From assembly GCA_964529005.1 (NCBI GenBank), contig CAZGUH010000059.1, positions 1 through 20,377 on the forward strand: a stretch of DNA of 20,377 bases, given 5' to 3'. Each line of letters starts with the position of its first letter. Positions within the stretch are counted from its first letter, which is position 1. This DNA is from CAZGUH01 sp964529005 (GTDB taxonomy: Bacteria; Actinomycetota; Acidimicrobiia; Acidimicrobiales; Ilumatobacteraceae). Under the pieces are notes generated by a model that worked only from the letters and a program-made list of their open reading frames with translations, did no database searches and was not told where the DNA came from. Of the stretch, positions 7,353 to 14,314 are shown piece after piece. The position numbers and the translations under genes were made by a program.

Positions 7353-8183
7353 ATGCGCGAGTTCGGCCTCGATTACCGCGACCGCTCGGTCGTCGTCACC
7401 GGCTGCGCGACCGGGATGGGCGCCGCCACGGCGGCGATGCTGACGCGCCTCGGAGCACAGGTCCACGGGTTCGACGTGCGCGAGCCCGACGCCGATCTCG
7501 CGTCGTTCGCGCCCTGCGACCTGCGCGACCCGGCGTCGATCGAGCAGGCGACGTCGACGCTGGGCGGCGCGCCGGTGCACGCGCTGTTCAACTGCGCGGG
7601 CTTGCCGCAGACGGTGAACGATCCGATCGACGTGATGAAGGTGAACTTCATCGGCATGCGCGCGTTCACCGAGGCGGTGGTGCCGAGCATGCCGCGCGGC
7701 TCGGCCATCGCCTCGATCGCGTCCTCCGCGGCGTTCGACCACACCGCCCGCTTGGAGACGACGCTCGAACTCGTGCGCACCAGCGGCTACGACGACGCCC
7801 TCGCATGGTGCCAGGCGCATCCCGATCACATCGCCGGCGGCTACCGACCCTCCAAGGATGCGGTCATCGCCTGGACGATGCTGGCCGGCGCGGAGCTGAT
7901 CCGCCGCGGCATCCGCATCAACTGCACGAGCCCGGGACCGACGACGACGCCGATGATGACGTCGTTCGAGAACGACACCGGACCGAAGGTCGTCGACCTG
8001 TTCACCGTCCCGATCATGCGCAGAGCAGACCCCGTCGAGCAGGCCGCCCCGCTGCTCTTCCTCAACTCGGACGCCGCCTCCTACATCAACGGGCACAACC
8101 TCATGGTCGACGGCGGCTTCGCCGGCGCGGTCATGTCGGGCGCCGTCGACCTCGCCGCGCTCTACGCCGACGCGATCGCGTGA
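7353..8183 (+). CDS. Short-chain dehydrogenase with long Ser-Tyr insertion (3-alpha-HSD / coniferyl-alcohol dehydrogenase-like)
   Basis: NAD(P)-dependent oxidoreductase of the short-chain dehydrogenase/reductase superfamily, 276 residues. The cofactor-binding glycine motif is TGCATGMG (16-23), the structural motif NCAG is at 80-83, catalytic serine is at 124 or 125 in SIASSAAF, and YRPSK supplies Tyr164 and Lys168. About 40 residues separate the serine from the tyrosine, against about 13 in ordinary SDRs; the extra segment contains LVRTSGYDDALAWCQAHPDH. Such an insertion is known from Comamonas 3-alpha-hydroxysteroid dehydrogenase and coniferyl-alcohol dehydrogenases, so a secondary or aryl/terpenoid alcohol is a reasonable guess. 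The ATG at 7353 has a good ribosome site (GGAAGGAG). The stop overlaps the next gene as GTGA. Confidence 0.93.
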   Translation: MREFGLDYRDRSVVVTGCATGMGAATAAMLTRLGAQVHGFDVREPDADLASFAPCDLRDPASIEQATSTLGGAPVHALFNCAGLPQTVNDPIDVMKVNFIGMRAFTEAVVPSMPRGSAIASIASSAAFDHTARLETTLELVRTSGYDDALAWCQAHPDHIAGGYRPSKDAVIAWTMLAGAELIRRGIRINCTSPGPTTTPMMTSFENDTGPKVVDLFTVPIMRRADPVEQAAPLLFLNSDAASYINGHNLMVDGGFAGAVMSGAVDLAALYADAIA

Positions 8184-9040
8184 CGACCGTGGAGCACGGC
8201 CGCGGCCCGTTCGATCTCAGCGGCCGGGTCGCGATCGTCACCGGCGGCGCGCGCGGCATCGGCCTGGGCATCGTCGAGCAGCTCGGCCGCGCCGGGGCCG
8301 ACGTGCTGTTCACCGTGCGCGACGCGGCGAACGGCCGAGCCGCGCTGGAGCGGCTCGCGCACGTGCCCGGCGGTCGGGACTTCACCGTGTGCGACGTCGC
8401 GGAGCCCACCGCCGGCGAGATCGTCGTGCAGGCCTGCATCGACCGCTTCGGGCGCGTCGACTCGCTGGTGAACAACGCCGGCGTCTTCCCGCGCGCGTCG
8501 CTCGACGAGCTCGACGCGACGTCGCTGGACGAGGTCACGAACGTCAACTACCGCGCCGTGGTCCTGCTGAGCCAGGCGGCCGCCCGCCACATGCGCGCCC
8601 GCGCCGGTGCGGGGTCGATCGTCAACATCACGTCGATCGACGCCTACCGCCCGTCGGTGCCGGGCTATCTCGCCTACGGGGCGTCGAAGGCCGCCGCGCT
8701 CCAGGCGACGCGCATCATGGCGGCCGAGCTCGCGCCGTTCGGCATCCGGGTCAACGCCGTGTCGCCCGGCGTGATCCTCGGCGACGATCCGGCGATCCCG
8801 CCGGAGGTTCGGGCGATGTTCGCCGAACTGGTGCCGCTCGGGCGCGTCGGCCGCCCCGACGAGATCGGCGCCATCGTCGTGTTCTTGGCCTCCGACGCGT
8901 CGTCGTTCGTGACGGGCGCCGACATCATCGCCGACGGGGGCAAGGGTCTCCAGTACGACGCATCGAGCCGGCGTCCGGCTCTCGTCGACTCGCAGGGAAC
9001 AGGGCCCGGCAACGTGCACGCCGCGCCGAGCGTCCGATGA
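8180..9040 (+). CDS. Short-chain dehydrogenase/reductase, classical type
   Basis: A classical SDR of 286 residues. It has TGGARGIG (21-28), NNAG (98-101), catalytic Ser152 in NITSID, and Tyr166/Lys170 in YGASK, then the usual IRVNAVSPGVI and GRPDEIGAIVVFLASDASSFVTGADIIADGG segments. It would oxidise a hydroxyl or reduce a ketone of a pathway intermediate with NAD(P)(H). The GTG at 8180 is chosen because it overlaps the previous TGA as GTGA; the frame is open upstream only inside the preceding SDR gene. After the end of the normal SDR fold there is a polar tail of about 30 residues (from KGLQYDASSRR) that the family normally lacks. The gene ends in an ATGA overlap with the flavin monooxygenase. 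Confidence 0.93.
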   Translation: MTTVEHGRGPFDLSGRVAIVTGGARGIGLGIVEQLGRAGADVLFTVRDAANGRAALERLAHVPGGRDFTVCDVAEPTAGEIVVQACIDRFGRVDSLVNNAGVFPRASLDELDATSLDEVTNVNYRAVVLLSQAAARHMRARAGAGSIVNITSIDAYRPSVPGYLAYGASKAAALQATRIMAAELAPFGIRVNAVSPGVILGDDPAIPPEVRAMFAELVPLGRVGRPDEIGAIVVFLASDASSFVTGADIIADGGKGLQYDASSRRPALVDSQGTGPGNVHAAPSVR

Positions 9041-10023
9041 TCGAGCAGCTGTCGATGCGCTTCGATCTGCGCGCGCAACCCGGCGTGGACGTCCCACGCC
9101 TGTACCGCAGCGCGATCGAGATGGGCGCGTGGGCGGACGCGAACGGGTTCGATCGCATCATCGTCACGGAACACCACGGCCGTGCCGACGGCTACCTCCC
9201 CAGCCCGCTGGTGTTCGCTGCCGCTCTCATGGCGGTGACGCGCCGCATCACGATCGAGGCCTTCGTCGTCGCCTCGTTCACGCACCCCGTGCGGCTCGCC
9301 GAGGATGCGGCCGTCGTCGACCTGATCGGCGACGGCCGCCTCGAGCTCACGCTCGTCAACGGCTACATCCCGGAGGAGTTCGCGATGTTCGGCCGCTCGA
9401 TGTCGGACCGCGCCCGCAGGGCGACGGAGACCGTCGAGGTCCTGCGCGCGGCCTGGTCCGGCCGCCCGATCGCCGCGGGAGACACGGAGATCACGGTGAC
9501 GCCGACGCCGGCGCGCCCGGGCGGGCCGCGCATCGCAATGGGCGGGTCGTCGGCAGCGGCCGCGCGTCGCGCCGCGGCGATCGGCGACGGCTTCTCGACG
9601 AGCGACGCCGATCTCTACGAGCTGTACCGGGCCGAGGTCGTGCGCTTGGGCCGCCCCGACCCCGGCCCGGCGCGACGACGCAGCGGCGCGACGGTCCACG
9701 TGGCCACCGACGTCGCGACGTCGCGCGCGCAGATCGAGCAGTTCGTGCGCCACGACCGCGACTCGTACGCGCTGTGGCAACGCGACGCAAACGTCACCGA
9801 AGGCTGGCTGTTCCAGACGACGGTCGACAGCGAGGAACTCTGGAGTTCGGGCCATTGCCGGGTCATGACGCCGGAGGCGGTGCTCGAAGAGGTGGAGTCG
9901 GGCGCGCTGACCGCGCTCAGCGTGCACCCGCTGATGGGCGGGATGCCGCCCGAGCTCGCCTGGTCGAGCCTCGACCTCCTCGCCGCGCACGTGCTGCCGA
10001 AGATGGAGCGACCGCTGCGCTGA
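9037..10023 (+). CDS. LLM-class (luciferase-like) flavin-dependent monooxygenase
   Basis: Member of the bacterial luciferase-like TIM-barrel family, which uses reduced FMN or F420 for oxygenation or hydride transfer. The 328-residue protein opens with MIEQLSMRFDLR, shows FDRIIVTEHHG (a barrel strand with the conserved EHH), then LMAVTRRITIEAFV and HPVRLAEDAAVVDLIGDGRLELTLVNGY, the classic LLM sequence, and a later PRIAMGGSSAAAARRAAAIGDGF strand. The ATG at 9037 overlaps the upstream TGA as ATGA. No flavin reductase is nearby. F420 dependence is common among actinobacterial members, so the cofactor is open. In the cluster it may perform a Baeyer-Villiger type or hydroxylation step; this is inference. 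Confidence 0.92.
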   Translation: MIEQLSMRFDLRAQPGVDVPRLYRSAIEMGAWADANGFDRIIVTEHHGRADGYLPSPLVFAAALMAVTRRITIEAFVVASFTHPVRLAEDAAVVDLIGDGRLELTLVNGYIPEEFAMFGRSMSDRARRATETVEVLRAAWSGRPIAAGDTEITVTPTPARPGGPRIAMGGSSAAAARRAAAIGDGFSTSDADLYELYRAEVVRLGRPDPGPARRRSGATVHVATDVATSRAQIEQFVRHDRDSYALWQRDANVTEGWLFQTTVDSEELWSSGHCRVMTPEAVLEEVESGALTALSVHPLMGGMPPELAWSSLDLLAAHVLPKMERPLR

Positions 10024-10080
10024 GCGACCGTCCCACGGAATGGTTCGACGCCCCAGCGCAAGGCGGGCGCGGTCTCGATA

Positions 10081-11250
10081 ATGGCCGGCGTGACTCCCTC
10101 CGCTGCGATCGTGGGGCTGGGCACGACAGCCATGGGCAAGGTCTACGGCCGCACGAGCGCCGACTTCGCCCGCGAAGCCGTCGTGTCCGCCGCAGACGAC
10201 GCCGGGCTCTCGATCGCCGACATCGACGGGCTGCTGATCAGCAACGGGGTCTCGGGTGGGATCGACGTGTCGCTCGCCAAGGATCTCGGCATGCGCGACC
10301 TCGCGCTGCTGAGCACGGTCCAGGCCTACGGGAGCACCGCGATCACGATGGTGCAGCTCGCCTGCCTGGCGGTGGCGGGAGGCGGGGCTCGGACGGTCGC
10401 CTGCGTGTTCGGCGATGCTCCGTTGCGCGACGGCGGGTCGGCGTCGTCGGCCTACGCAGGGACCGCCAGTCGAGGCGGCGGCTACGCCACGCTGCTCGGC
10501 GCGGCGGGGCTCGGCAGCCCGACGGCGCGCTACGCCGTCGCCGCACGGCGGCACATGGAGCGCTTCGGAACGACGAGCGAGCAGCTCGGCGCGATCGCGG
10601 TGTCCACGCGCGCATGGGCGGCGGGCAACCCGCTCGCGCAGATGCGGGCGCCGATGACGATCGAGGACCATCAGGAGTCGCGGATGGTCGCCGATCCGTT
10701 GCGCCTCTTCGACTGTTGCCTGGTGTCGAACGGCGCGGTCGCGATCATCGTCACGACCGCCGAGCGCGCGGCTCACCTGCGCACGCCTCCGGTGCACGTG
10801 TGGGCGTGGGGGCAGTGCCATCCCGGCACGCAGCTGGAGCGGGGCTCCGACTTCGGGCTCGTCAGCGGGGCCGAGGAGAGCGGCCGCCGAGCGTTCACGA
10901 TGGCCGGGATCGGGCCGGAGTCGATCGACGTCTGCGAGCTGTACGACTGCTACACGTACACGGTGCTGCTGACGCTGGAGGACTACGGGTTCTGCGAGAA
11001 GGGCGAAGGCGGTCCGTTCGTCGCCAGCGGCGCGATCGCGCCGGGCGGCAGCCTGCCGACCAACACCGGAGGGGGCGAGTTGTCCGGCTACTACATGTGG
11101 GGCATGACCCCGCTGTCGGAAGCGGTGATCCAAGCCCGCGGAGACGGCGGCGAGCGCCAGGTCGACCGCCACGATCTCGTCCTGGTGTCCGGCAACGGCG
11201 GCCTCCTCGACCACCACGCCACGCTGATCCTCGGAACGCACCCACGGTGA
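10081..11250 (+). CDS. Thiolase-fold lipid-transfer/aldolase-like protein (Ltp2/SCP-x family)
   Basis: A 389-residue thiolase superfamily protein with the lipid-transfer (SCP-x) signatures CELYDCYTYTVLLTLEDYGFC (from Cys285), GEGGPFVASG and LPTNTGGGELSGYYMWGM. The thiolase nucleophile is absent: the segment at 82-86 reads AYGST rather than a CxSG string. The second catalytic cysteine is replaced in VSGNGG (Asn372), and the histidine of the usual GHPxG loop is replaced by tyrosine (Tyr337/338). It therefore cannot act as an ordinary thiolase, but fits Ltp2-type retro-aldolases of steroid side-chain degradation, which depend on tyrosines and need a DUF35 partner. That partner is the very next gene, overlapping as GTGA. 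The ATG at 10081 has a weak ribosome site and lies 57 bases after the monooxygenase. Confidence 0.9.
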   Translation: MAGVTPSAAIVGLGTTAMGKVYGRTSADFAREAVVSAADDAGLSIADIDGLLISNGVSGGIDVSLAKDLGMRDLALLSTVQAYGSTAITMVQLACLAVAGGGARTVACVFGDAPLRDGGSASSAYAGTASRGGGYATLLGAAGLGSPTARYAVAARRHMERFGTTSEQLGAIAVSTRAWAAGNPLAQMRAPMTIEDHQESRMVADPLRLFDCCLVSNGAVAIIVTTAERAAHLRTPPVHVWAWGQCHPGTQLERGSDFGLVSGAEESGRRAFTMAGIGPESIDVCELYDCYTYTVLLTLEDYGFCEKGEGGPFVASGAIAPGGSLPTNTGGGELSGYYMWGMTPLSEAVIQARGDGGERQVDRHDLVLVSGNGGLLDHHATLILGTHPR

Positions 11251-11714
11251 GCGCCACCGAACGCGGCGGACGTCATCCGGCGCTCCTGCCCGCCCGGCGA
11301 GACCTCGATTCTGCGGCGTTCTTCGACGCCGCCGCCGCCGGGCGGCTGCTCGTCATGGCGTGCGAGCGATGCGCGACGGTGCTGCCCGGCGCCGCCCGCT
11401 CGTGCGTCTCGTGCCACGCCAACGATCTGCGCCCCCAGATCGCGAGCGGCAGCGGGTGCGTCGTCACGTGGACGATCGTCGCCGCCGGGCGCCCCGGGCC
11501 GGACGCGCCGCCACCCGTCGTCGCCGGGTTGGTGGAGCTCGACGAGGGCCCGTGGATCCCCGCCCGGCTGACCGTCGAACCGGGCCGGCTCGCCGTCGGC
11601 CTGCGCGTGCACGCGTCGTTCGCGCCCGCCGGGGACGAGAGCGTCCCGATCTTCGGCGAGCCGCCTTCGTCCGCTCCGTCCTCGTCCTCGGCCACATCGG
11701 AGAGCGCATCGTGA
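11247..11714 (+). CDS. Zn-ribbon/OB-fold protein (DUF35 family), partner of the thiolase-like protein
   Basis: A 155-residue protein with an N-terminal helix, a rubredoxin-like zinc ribbon (Cys39, Cys42, Cys53, Cys56; C-x2-C-x10-C-x2-C), then an acyl-CoA-binding type OB domain with CVVTWTIV, VVAGLVELDEGPWIPARL and VGLRVHASF. A low-complexity serine tail follows. DUF35 proteins are usually encoded beside SCP-x/Ltp thiolases and form complexes with them. In Mycobacterium and Thermomonospora the DUF35 domain belongs to ChsH2 and activates the Ltp2 aldolase. Here it stands alone without a MaoC domain. The GTG at 11247 was selected for its GTGA overlap with the thiolase-like stop; the open frame upstream is the shadow of that gene. 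Its own stop again forms GTGA with the following gene. Confidence 0.92.
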   Translation: MSATERGGRHPALLPARRDLDSAAFFDAAAAGRLLVMACERCATVLPGAARSCVSCHANDLRPQIASGSGCVVTWTIVAAGRPGPDAPPPVVAGLVELDEGPWIPARLTVEPGRLAVGLRVHASFAPAGDESVPIFGEPPSSAPSSSSATSESAS

Positions 11715-12847
11715 CCATGAACAACGTGATCTGCCAGATGCTCGGTGTCGACTTCCCGATCGTCGCGTTCAGCCACTGTCGCGACGTCGTCGCCGCGGTG
11801 ACGAACGCTGGCGGCTTCGGCGTCCTCGGTGCGACGAGCTTCACCGCCGACGAGCTCGACGTCGAGCTGCGCTGGTTGGACGACGCCGTCGGCGGTCGCC
11901 CGTACGGCGTCGACATGCTGATCCCGCACAGGTACGTCGGCAGCGAGACCGGCGGGTTGGACACGGGCGAGCTGGCCCGGCAGATCCCCGCCGCGCACCG
12001 CAGGTTCCTGGACGACCTGCTCGTGCGCCACGGTGTCGAGCCGTTCGGCGACAGCCCGGTGATCGAGCCGCAGGGCCTCTCCCACCGCGAGGCGCTCGAC
12101 CTGCTCGACGTGGCGCTCGGACACTCGTCGATCAAGCTCGTCGCCAGCGCCCTCGGTCCGCCGCCGCCCGAGCTGGTCGAGCGAGCGCACGCGCGTGGCG
12201 CGGTCGTCGCCGGGCTTGCTGGATCGGCGAAGCACGCCCGCCGCCAACGCGACGCGGGCGCCGACATCGTCGTCGCCCAGGGATACGAGGCGGGCGGTCA
12301 CACCGGAGAGATCACGACGATGGTGCTCGTGCCGGAGGTCGTCGACGTCGTGGCGCCGCTGCCGGTCCTCGCGGCGGGCGGCATCGGCCGCGGGCGGCAG
12401 GTCGCGGCGGCGCTCGCGCTCGGCGCTCAGGGTGTCTGGACCGGCTCGGTGTGGCTGACCACGAGCGAGGCCGAGACGAACCCGATCGTGGTGCAGAAGT
12501 TCCTCGCTGCCACGTCGAGCGACACGGTCCGCAGCCGAGCCAGCACGGGCAAGCCTGCACGCCAGCTGCGCAGCGCGTGGACCGAGGCATGGGAGGACAG
12601 CGCGACACCGGCCCCGTTGCCGATGCCGCTGCACTCGATGCTGGTCAACCCCGCTCGGGAACGCATCGACCGGGCGGCCCTCGGTGACAATCCCGGGGCG
12701 CGCGAACTCGTGACGTACTTCGTCGGGCAGATCGTCGGCGCGGCGCACGAGGTCCGGTCGGCGCGCGCCGTCGTGACGGACATGATCGAGGAGTACATCG
12801 ACGCCGTCGAACGTCTCGGCGTCACGCTCGACCGCGCGACGTCGTGA
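11711..12847 (+). CDS. Nitronate monooxygenase-like (2-nitropropane dioxygenase family) flavoprotein
   Basis: FMN-dependent TIM-barrel flavoprotein of 378 residues. Typical elements are GFGVLGATSFTADEL near the N-terminus, QGYEAGGHTGE with the conserved histidine (His197), and the FMN-phosphate loop LAAGGIGRGRQVAAALALGAQGVWTGS (222-246). Class I family members oxidise propionate-3-nitronate, but many homologues within actinobacterial catabolic clusters have unknown or enoyl-reductase-like roles, so the reaction is not certain. The GTG at 11711 gives a GTGA overlap with the DUF35 stop and has GGAGAG six bases upstream; ATG at 11717 is the alternative. It is the last gene of the rightward run and ends 28 bases before the convergent regulator. 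Confidence 0.9.
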   Translation: MTMNNVICQMLGVDFPIVAFSHCRDVVAAVTNAGGFGVLGATSFTADELDVELRWLDDAVGGRPYGVDMLIPHRYVGSETGGLDTGELARQIPAAHRRFLDDLLVRHGVEPFGDSPVIEPQGLSHREALDLLDVALGHSSIKLVASALGPPPPELVERAHARGAVVAGLAGSAKHARRQRDAGADIVVAQGYEAGGHTGEITTMVLVPEVVDVVAPLPVLAAGGIGRGRQVAAALALGAQGVWTGSVWLTTSEAETNPIVVQKFLAATSSDTVRSRASTGKPARQLRSAWTEAWEDSATPAPLPMPLHSMLVNPARERIDRAALGDNPGARELVTYFVGQIVGAAHEVRSARAVVTDMIEEYIDAVERLGVTLDRATS

Positions 12848-12867
12848 CCCAGTCCCGTTCGCTCGTT

Positions 12868-12883
12868 GGCGGCGTCAGCCGCC
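12868..12883. terminator. Candidate bidirectional hairpin terminator
   Basis: GGCGGC-GTCA-GCCGCC is a perfect 6-bp GC stem with a 4-base loop between the convergent nitronate-monooxygenase-like and GntR genes. The GntR stop codon lies partly in the loop. No U-tract is present on either side, so intrinsic termination is only presumed. Confidence 0.4.
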
Positions 12884-13621
12884 CGGGCTCGTAGGGGTGA
12901 TGGGGCGGTCGAGGTCGATCCCCGCCAACTCACAGTCACGCCGGAGGGCTTCGAGCTCGTGGGTCATCCACCCACGGGCAGCCTCTGCGTCGCCACTGAT
13001 GATCGCGTCAGTGATGCGTCGGTGCGCATCCAGCACACCGTCGTACTTCCTCCGCGCCAGCGGCAGCCCGTTCGCCGCGCCGTAGAGCACGTCGATGTTC
13101 GTGTCGTGGATCAGCTGGAACGCGCGGTTGCGGGTCGAGCGCAAGATGAGCGAGTGGAACTCGCCGTGCATCTCGCCAGGGTCCTCGCCGGCCTCGATGG
13201 ACCGCGCCATGCGCGCCGTGTTGTCCAGCAGGCGCTGCTTGTCCTCGTCCTCGACCGCCTGCGCGGCGAGCGCGGCGGCTCCCGGATCGAGCGCCATGTG
13301 AAGCTCCCACAGCTCGCGATAGGTCACTCGGTGCAGGATCATCGCTTCCCGCAAGGAACCGTTGACTGCCCGGACGGACGGACGGGCGATCACCAGCCGC
13401 CGGCGCTTGCCGCGTGTGATCAACCCGGACGTCTCGAGCAGGCGCACTGCCTCACGCAGCGTCTGGCGGGTCACGCCGAGCTGATCGGCGAAGTCCTGCT
13501 CTGGGGGGAGGTACGCGTCCTGATCGAGCTCGCCGGAGACGATCCTTTGGCGAATCGTGTCGGCGACCGAGTGGTAGGCCGGTGTGCGCACAAGCCGATC
13601 GAACGTCAATGCGTCAGACAT
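12875..13621 (-). CDS. GntR-family transcriptional regulator, FadR/FCD subfamily
   Basis: DNA-binding repressor or activator of 248 residues. The N-terminal winged helix spans about 14-82 with LPPEQDFADQLGVTRQTLREAVRLLETSGLI, the standard GntR helix-turn-helix. The C-terminal all-helical FCD domain (about 90-235) contains HGEFHSLIL, AHRRITDAI and WMTHELE, whose histidines usually bind a metal and frame the ligand pocket. FCD regulators commonly sense carboxylic acids or acyl-CoA-like metabolites. The ATG at 13621 is preferred; a TTG six codons upstream (13639) is possible. It converges with the end of the catabolic run and diverges from the MaoC gene, so it probably controls one or both, and itself, through sites in 13622-13841. 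Confidence 0.94.
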   Translation of the reverse strand: MSDALTFDRLVRTPAYHSVADTIRQRIVSGELDQDAYLPPEQDFADQLGVTRQTLREAVRLLETSGLITRGKRRRLVIARPSVRAVNGSLREAMILHRVTYRELWELHMALDPGAAALAAQAVEDEDKQRLLDNTARMARSIEAGEDPGEMHGEFHSLILRSTRNRAFQLIHDTNIDVLYGAANGLPLARRKYDGVLDAHRRITDAIISGDAEAARGWMTHELEALRRDCELAGIDLDRPITPTSPGG

Positions 13622-13841
13622 CCCGCGTTGATCTCTCAACCACCGTCGGCACGCGATTCGACATATCGTGCGGCAATCATACAGAGCACGGCGAACGTTA
13701 CCGGAGTCCGCTCACCGTCTGCTCGAAGCTGAAACCTCCGTGATTCTTCGATCGGGTGATCCATTCGATGCATGCCACGTCCGCTTACGCTGGCTTGCAC
13801 ATCTCGCTCCGGATCTGTCCACCACGCCAGGAGAACTGCAG
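13622..13841. promoter_or_regulatory. Divergent regulatory region between GntR regulator and MaoC gene
   Basis: This 220-base gap is noticeably richer in A and T than the surrounding genes. Toward MaoC, TTCGAT (13764-13769) and TACGCT (13786-13791) are 16 bases apart and resemble a -35/TANNNT pair, with a leader of roughly 45 bases. Toward GntR, TATGAT (complement of 13676-13681), preceded by TG, resembles an extended -10. GCACG and CGTGC arms flank 13 bases around 13649-13671, a weak candidate operator, and TTCGAT recurs. None is firm. Confidence 0.4.
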
Positions 13842-14297
13842 ATGCCCGGCCTCTACTTCGAGGACTTCTTCGTCGGTCAGACCTTCGACCACGCGATCCG
13901 CCGAACGGTCACCGAGTACGACAACGTGCTGATCACCGCCCTCACCCACAATCCCGCGCAGCTGCACCTCGACGAGGAGTACGGCAAGACGACCGAGTTC
14001 GGCCAGCGCATCGTCAACAGCGTGTTCACGCTCGGGCTGATCGTGGGCCTGTCCGTCGGCGACACGACGCTCGGAACGACGGTGGCGAACCTCGGGTGGG
14101 ACAAGGTCCGCTTTCCCCGGCCGGTGTTCCACGGAGACACGCTGCGCGCCCAGTCCGAGGTGCTCTCGGTGCGCGACAGCAACTCTCGCCCGGACGCGGG
14201 CATCGTCGTGTTCATCCACCGCGGGCGCAATCAGCGCGACGAGCTCGTCATGACGTGCGAGCGCTCCGCGCTCATGCATCGCCGGCCGGCGTCCTGA
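13842..14297 (+). CDS. MaoC-fold dehydratase, mesaconyl-/methylmalyl-CoA dehydratase-like
   Basis: Single hot-dog-fold acyl-CoA hydratase of 151 residues. It contains FEDFFVGQTFDHAIRRTVTE, then ALTHNPAQLHLDEEYG, TEFGQRIVNSVFTLGLIVGLSVGDTTLG and FPRPVFHGDTLRAQSEVLSVRDS. The order and wording match dehydratases of the mesaconyl-CoA/beta-methylmalyl-CoA type seen next to CitE-like lyases. The canonical hydratase aspartate of D-x-N-P reads Thr35 (THNP), as I recall for this subgroup. The ATG at 13842 is chosen because AGGAGA lies seven bases upstream and the family N-terminus begins here; the frame extends upstream without homology. It could hydrate an enoyl-CoA for the CitE-like lyase (18099-19016) or for the aldolase pair; either is inference. 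Confidence 0.9.
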   Translation: MPGLYFEDFFVGQTFDHAIRRTVTEYDNVLITALTHNPAQLHLDEEYGKTTEFGQRIVNSVFTLGLIVGLSVGDTTLGTTVANLGWDKVRFPRPVFHGDTLRAQSEVLSVRDSNSRPDAGIVVFIHRGRNQRDELVMTCERSALMHRRPAS

Positions 14298-14308
14298 CCC
14301 GGCCGGCG
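14280..14308. terminator. Strong GC hairpin between convergent MaoC and coxA genes
   Basis: CGCCGGCCGG (14280-14289) and CCGGCCGGCG (14299-14308) form a perfect 10-bp stem around a 9-base loop that contains the MaoC stop codon. The coxA stop follows seven bases later on the other strand. There is no U-tract, but the position suits a bidirectional terminator. Confidence 0.6.
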
Positions 14309-14314
14309 CACGCG

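Noticed and set aside
1370..8180. Frequent GCGATCGC-like strings resembling cyanobacterial HIP1
   Set aside because: They occur inside codons such as GCG ATC GCG in Ala/Ile-rich coding sequence and match the base composition; gene content is not cyanobacterial.
8674..11241. 855-codon open frame on the minus strand
   Set aside because: It runs antisense to the SDR, LLM and thiolase-like genes, is rich in Arg, His and Asp as expected of a shadow frame in high-GC DNA, and has no recognisable domain.
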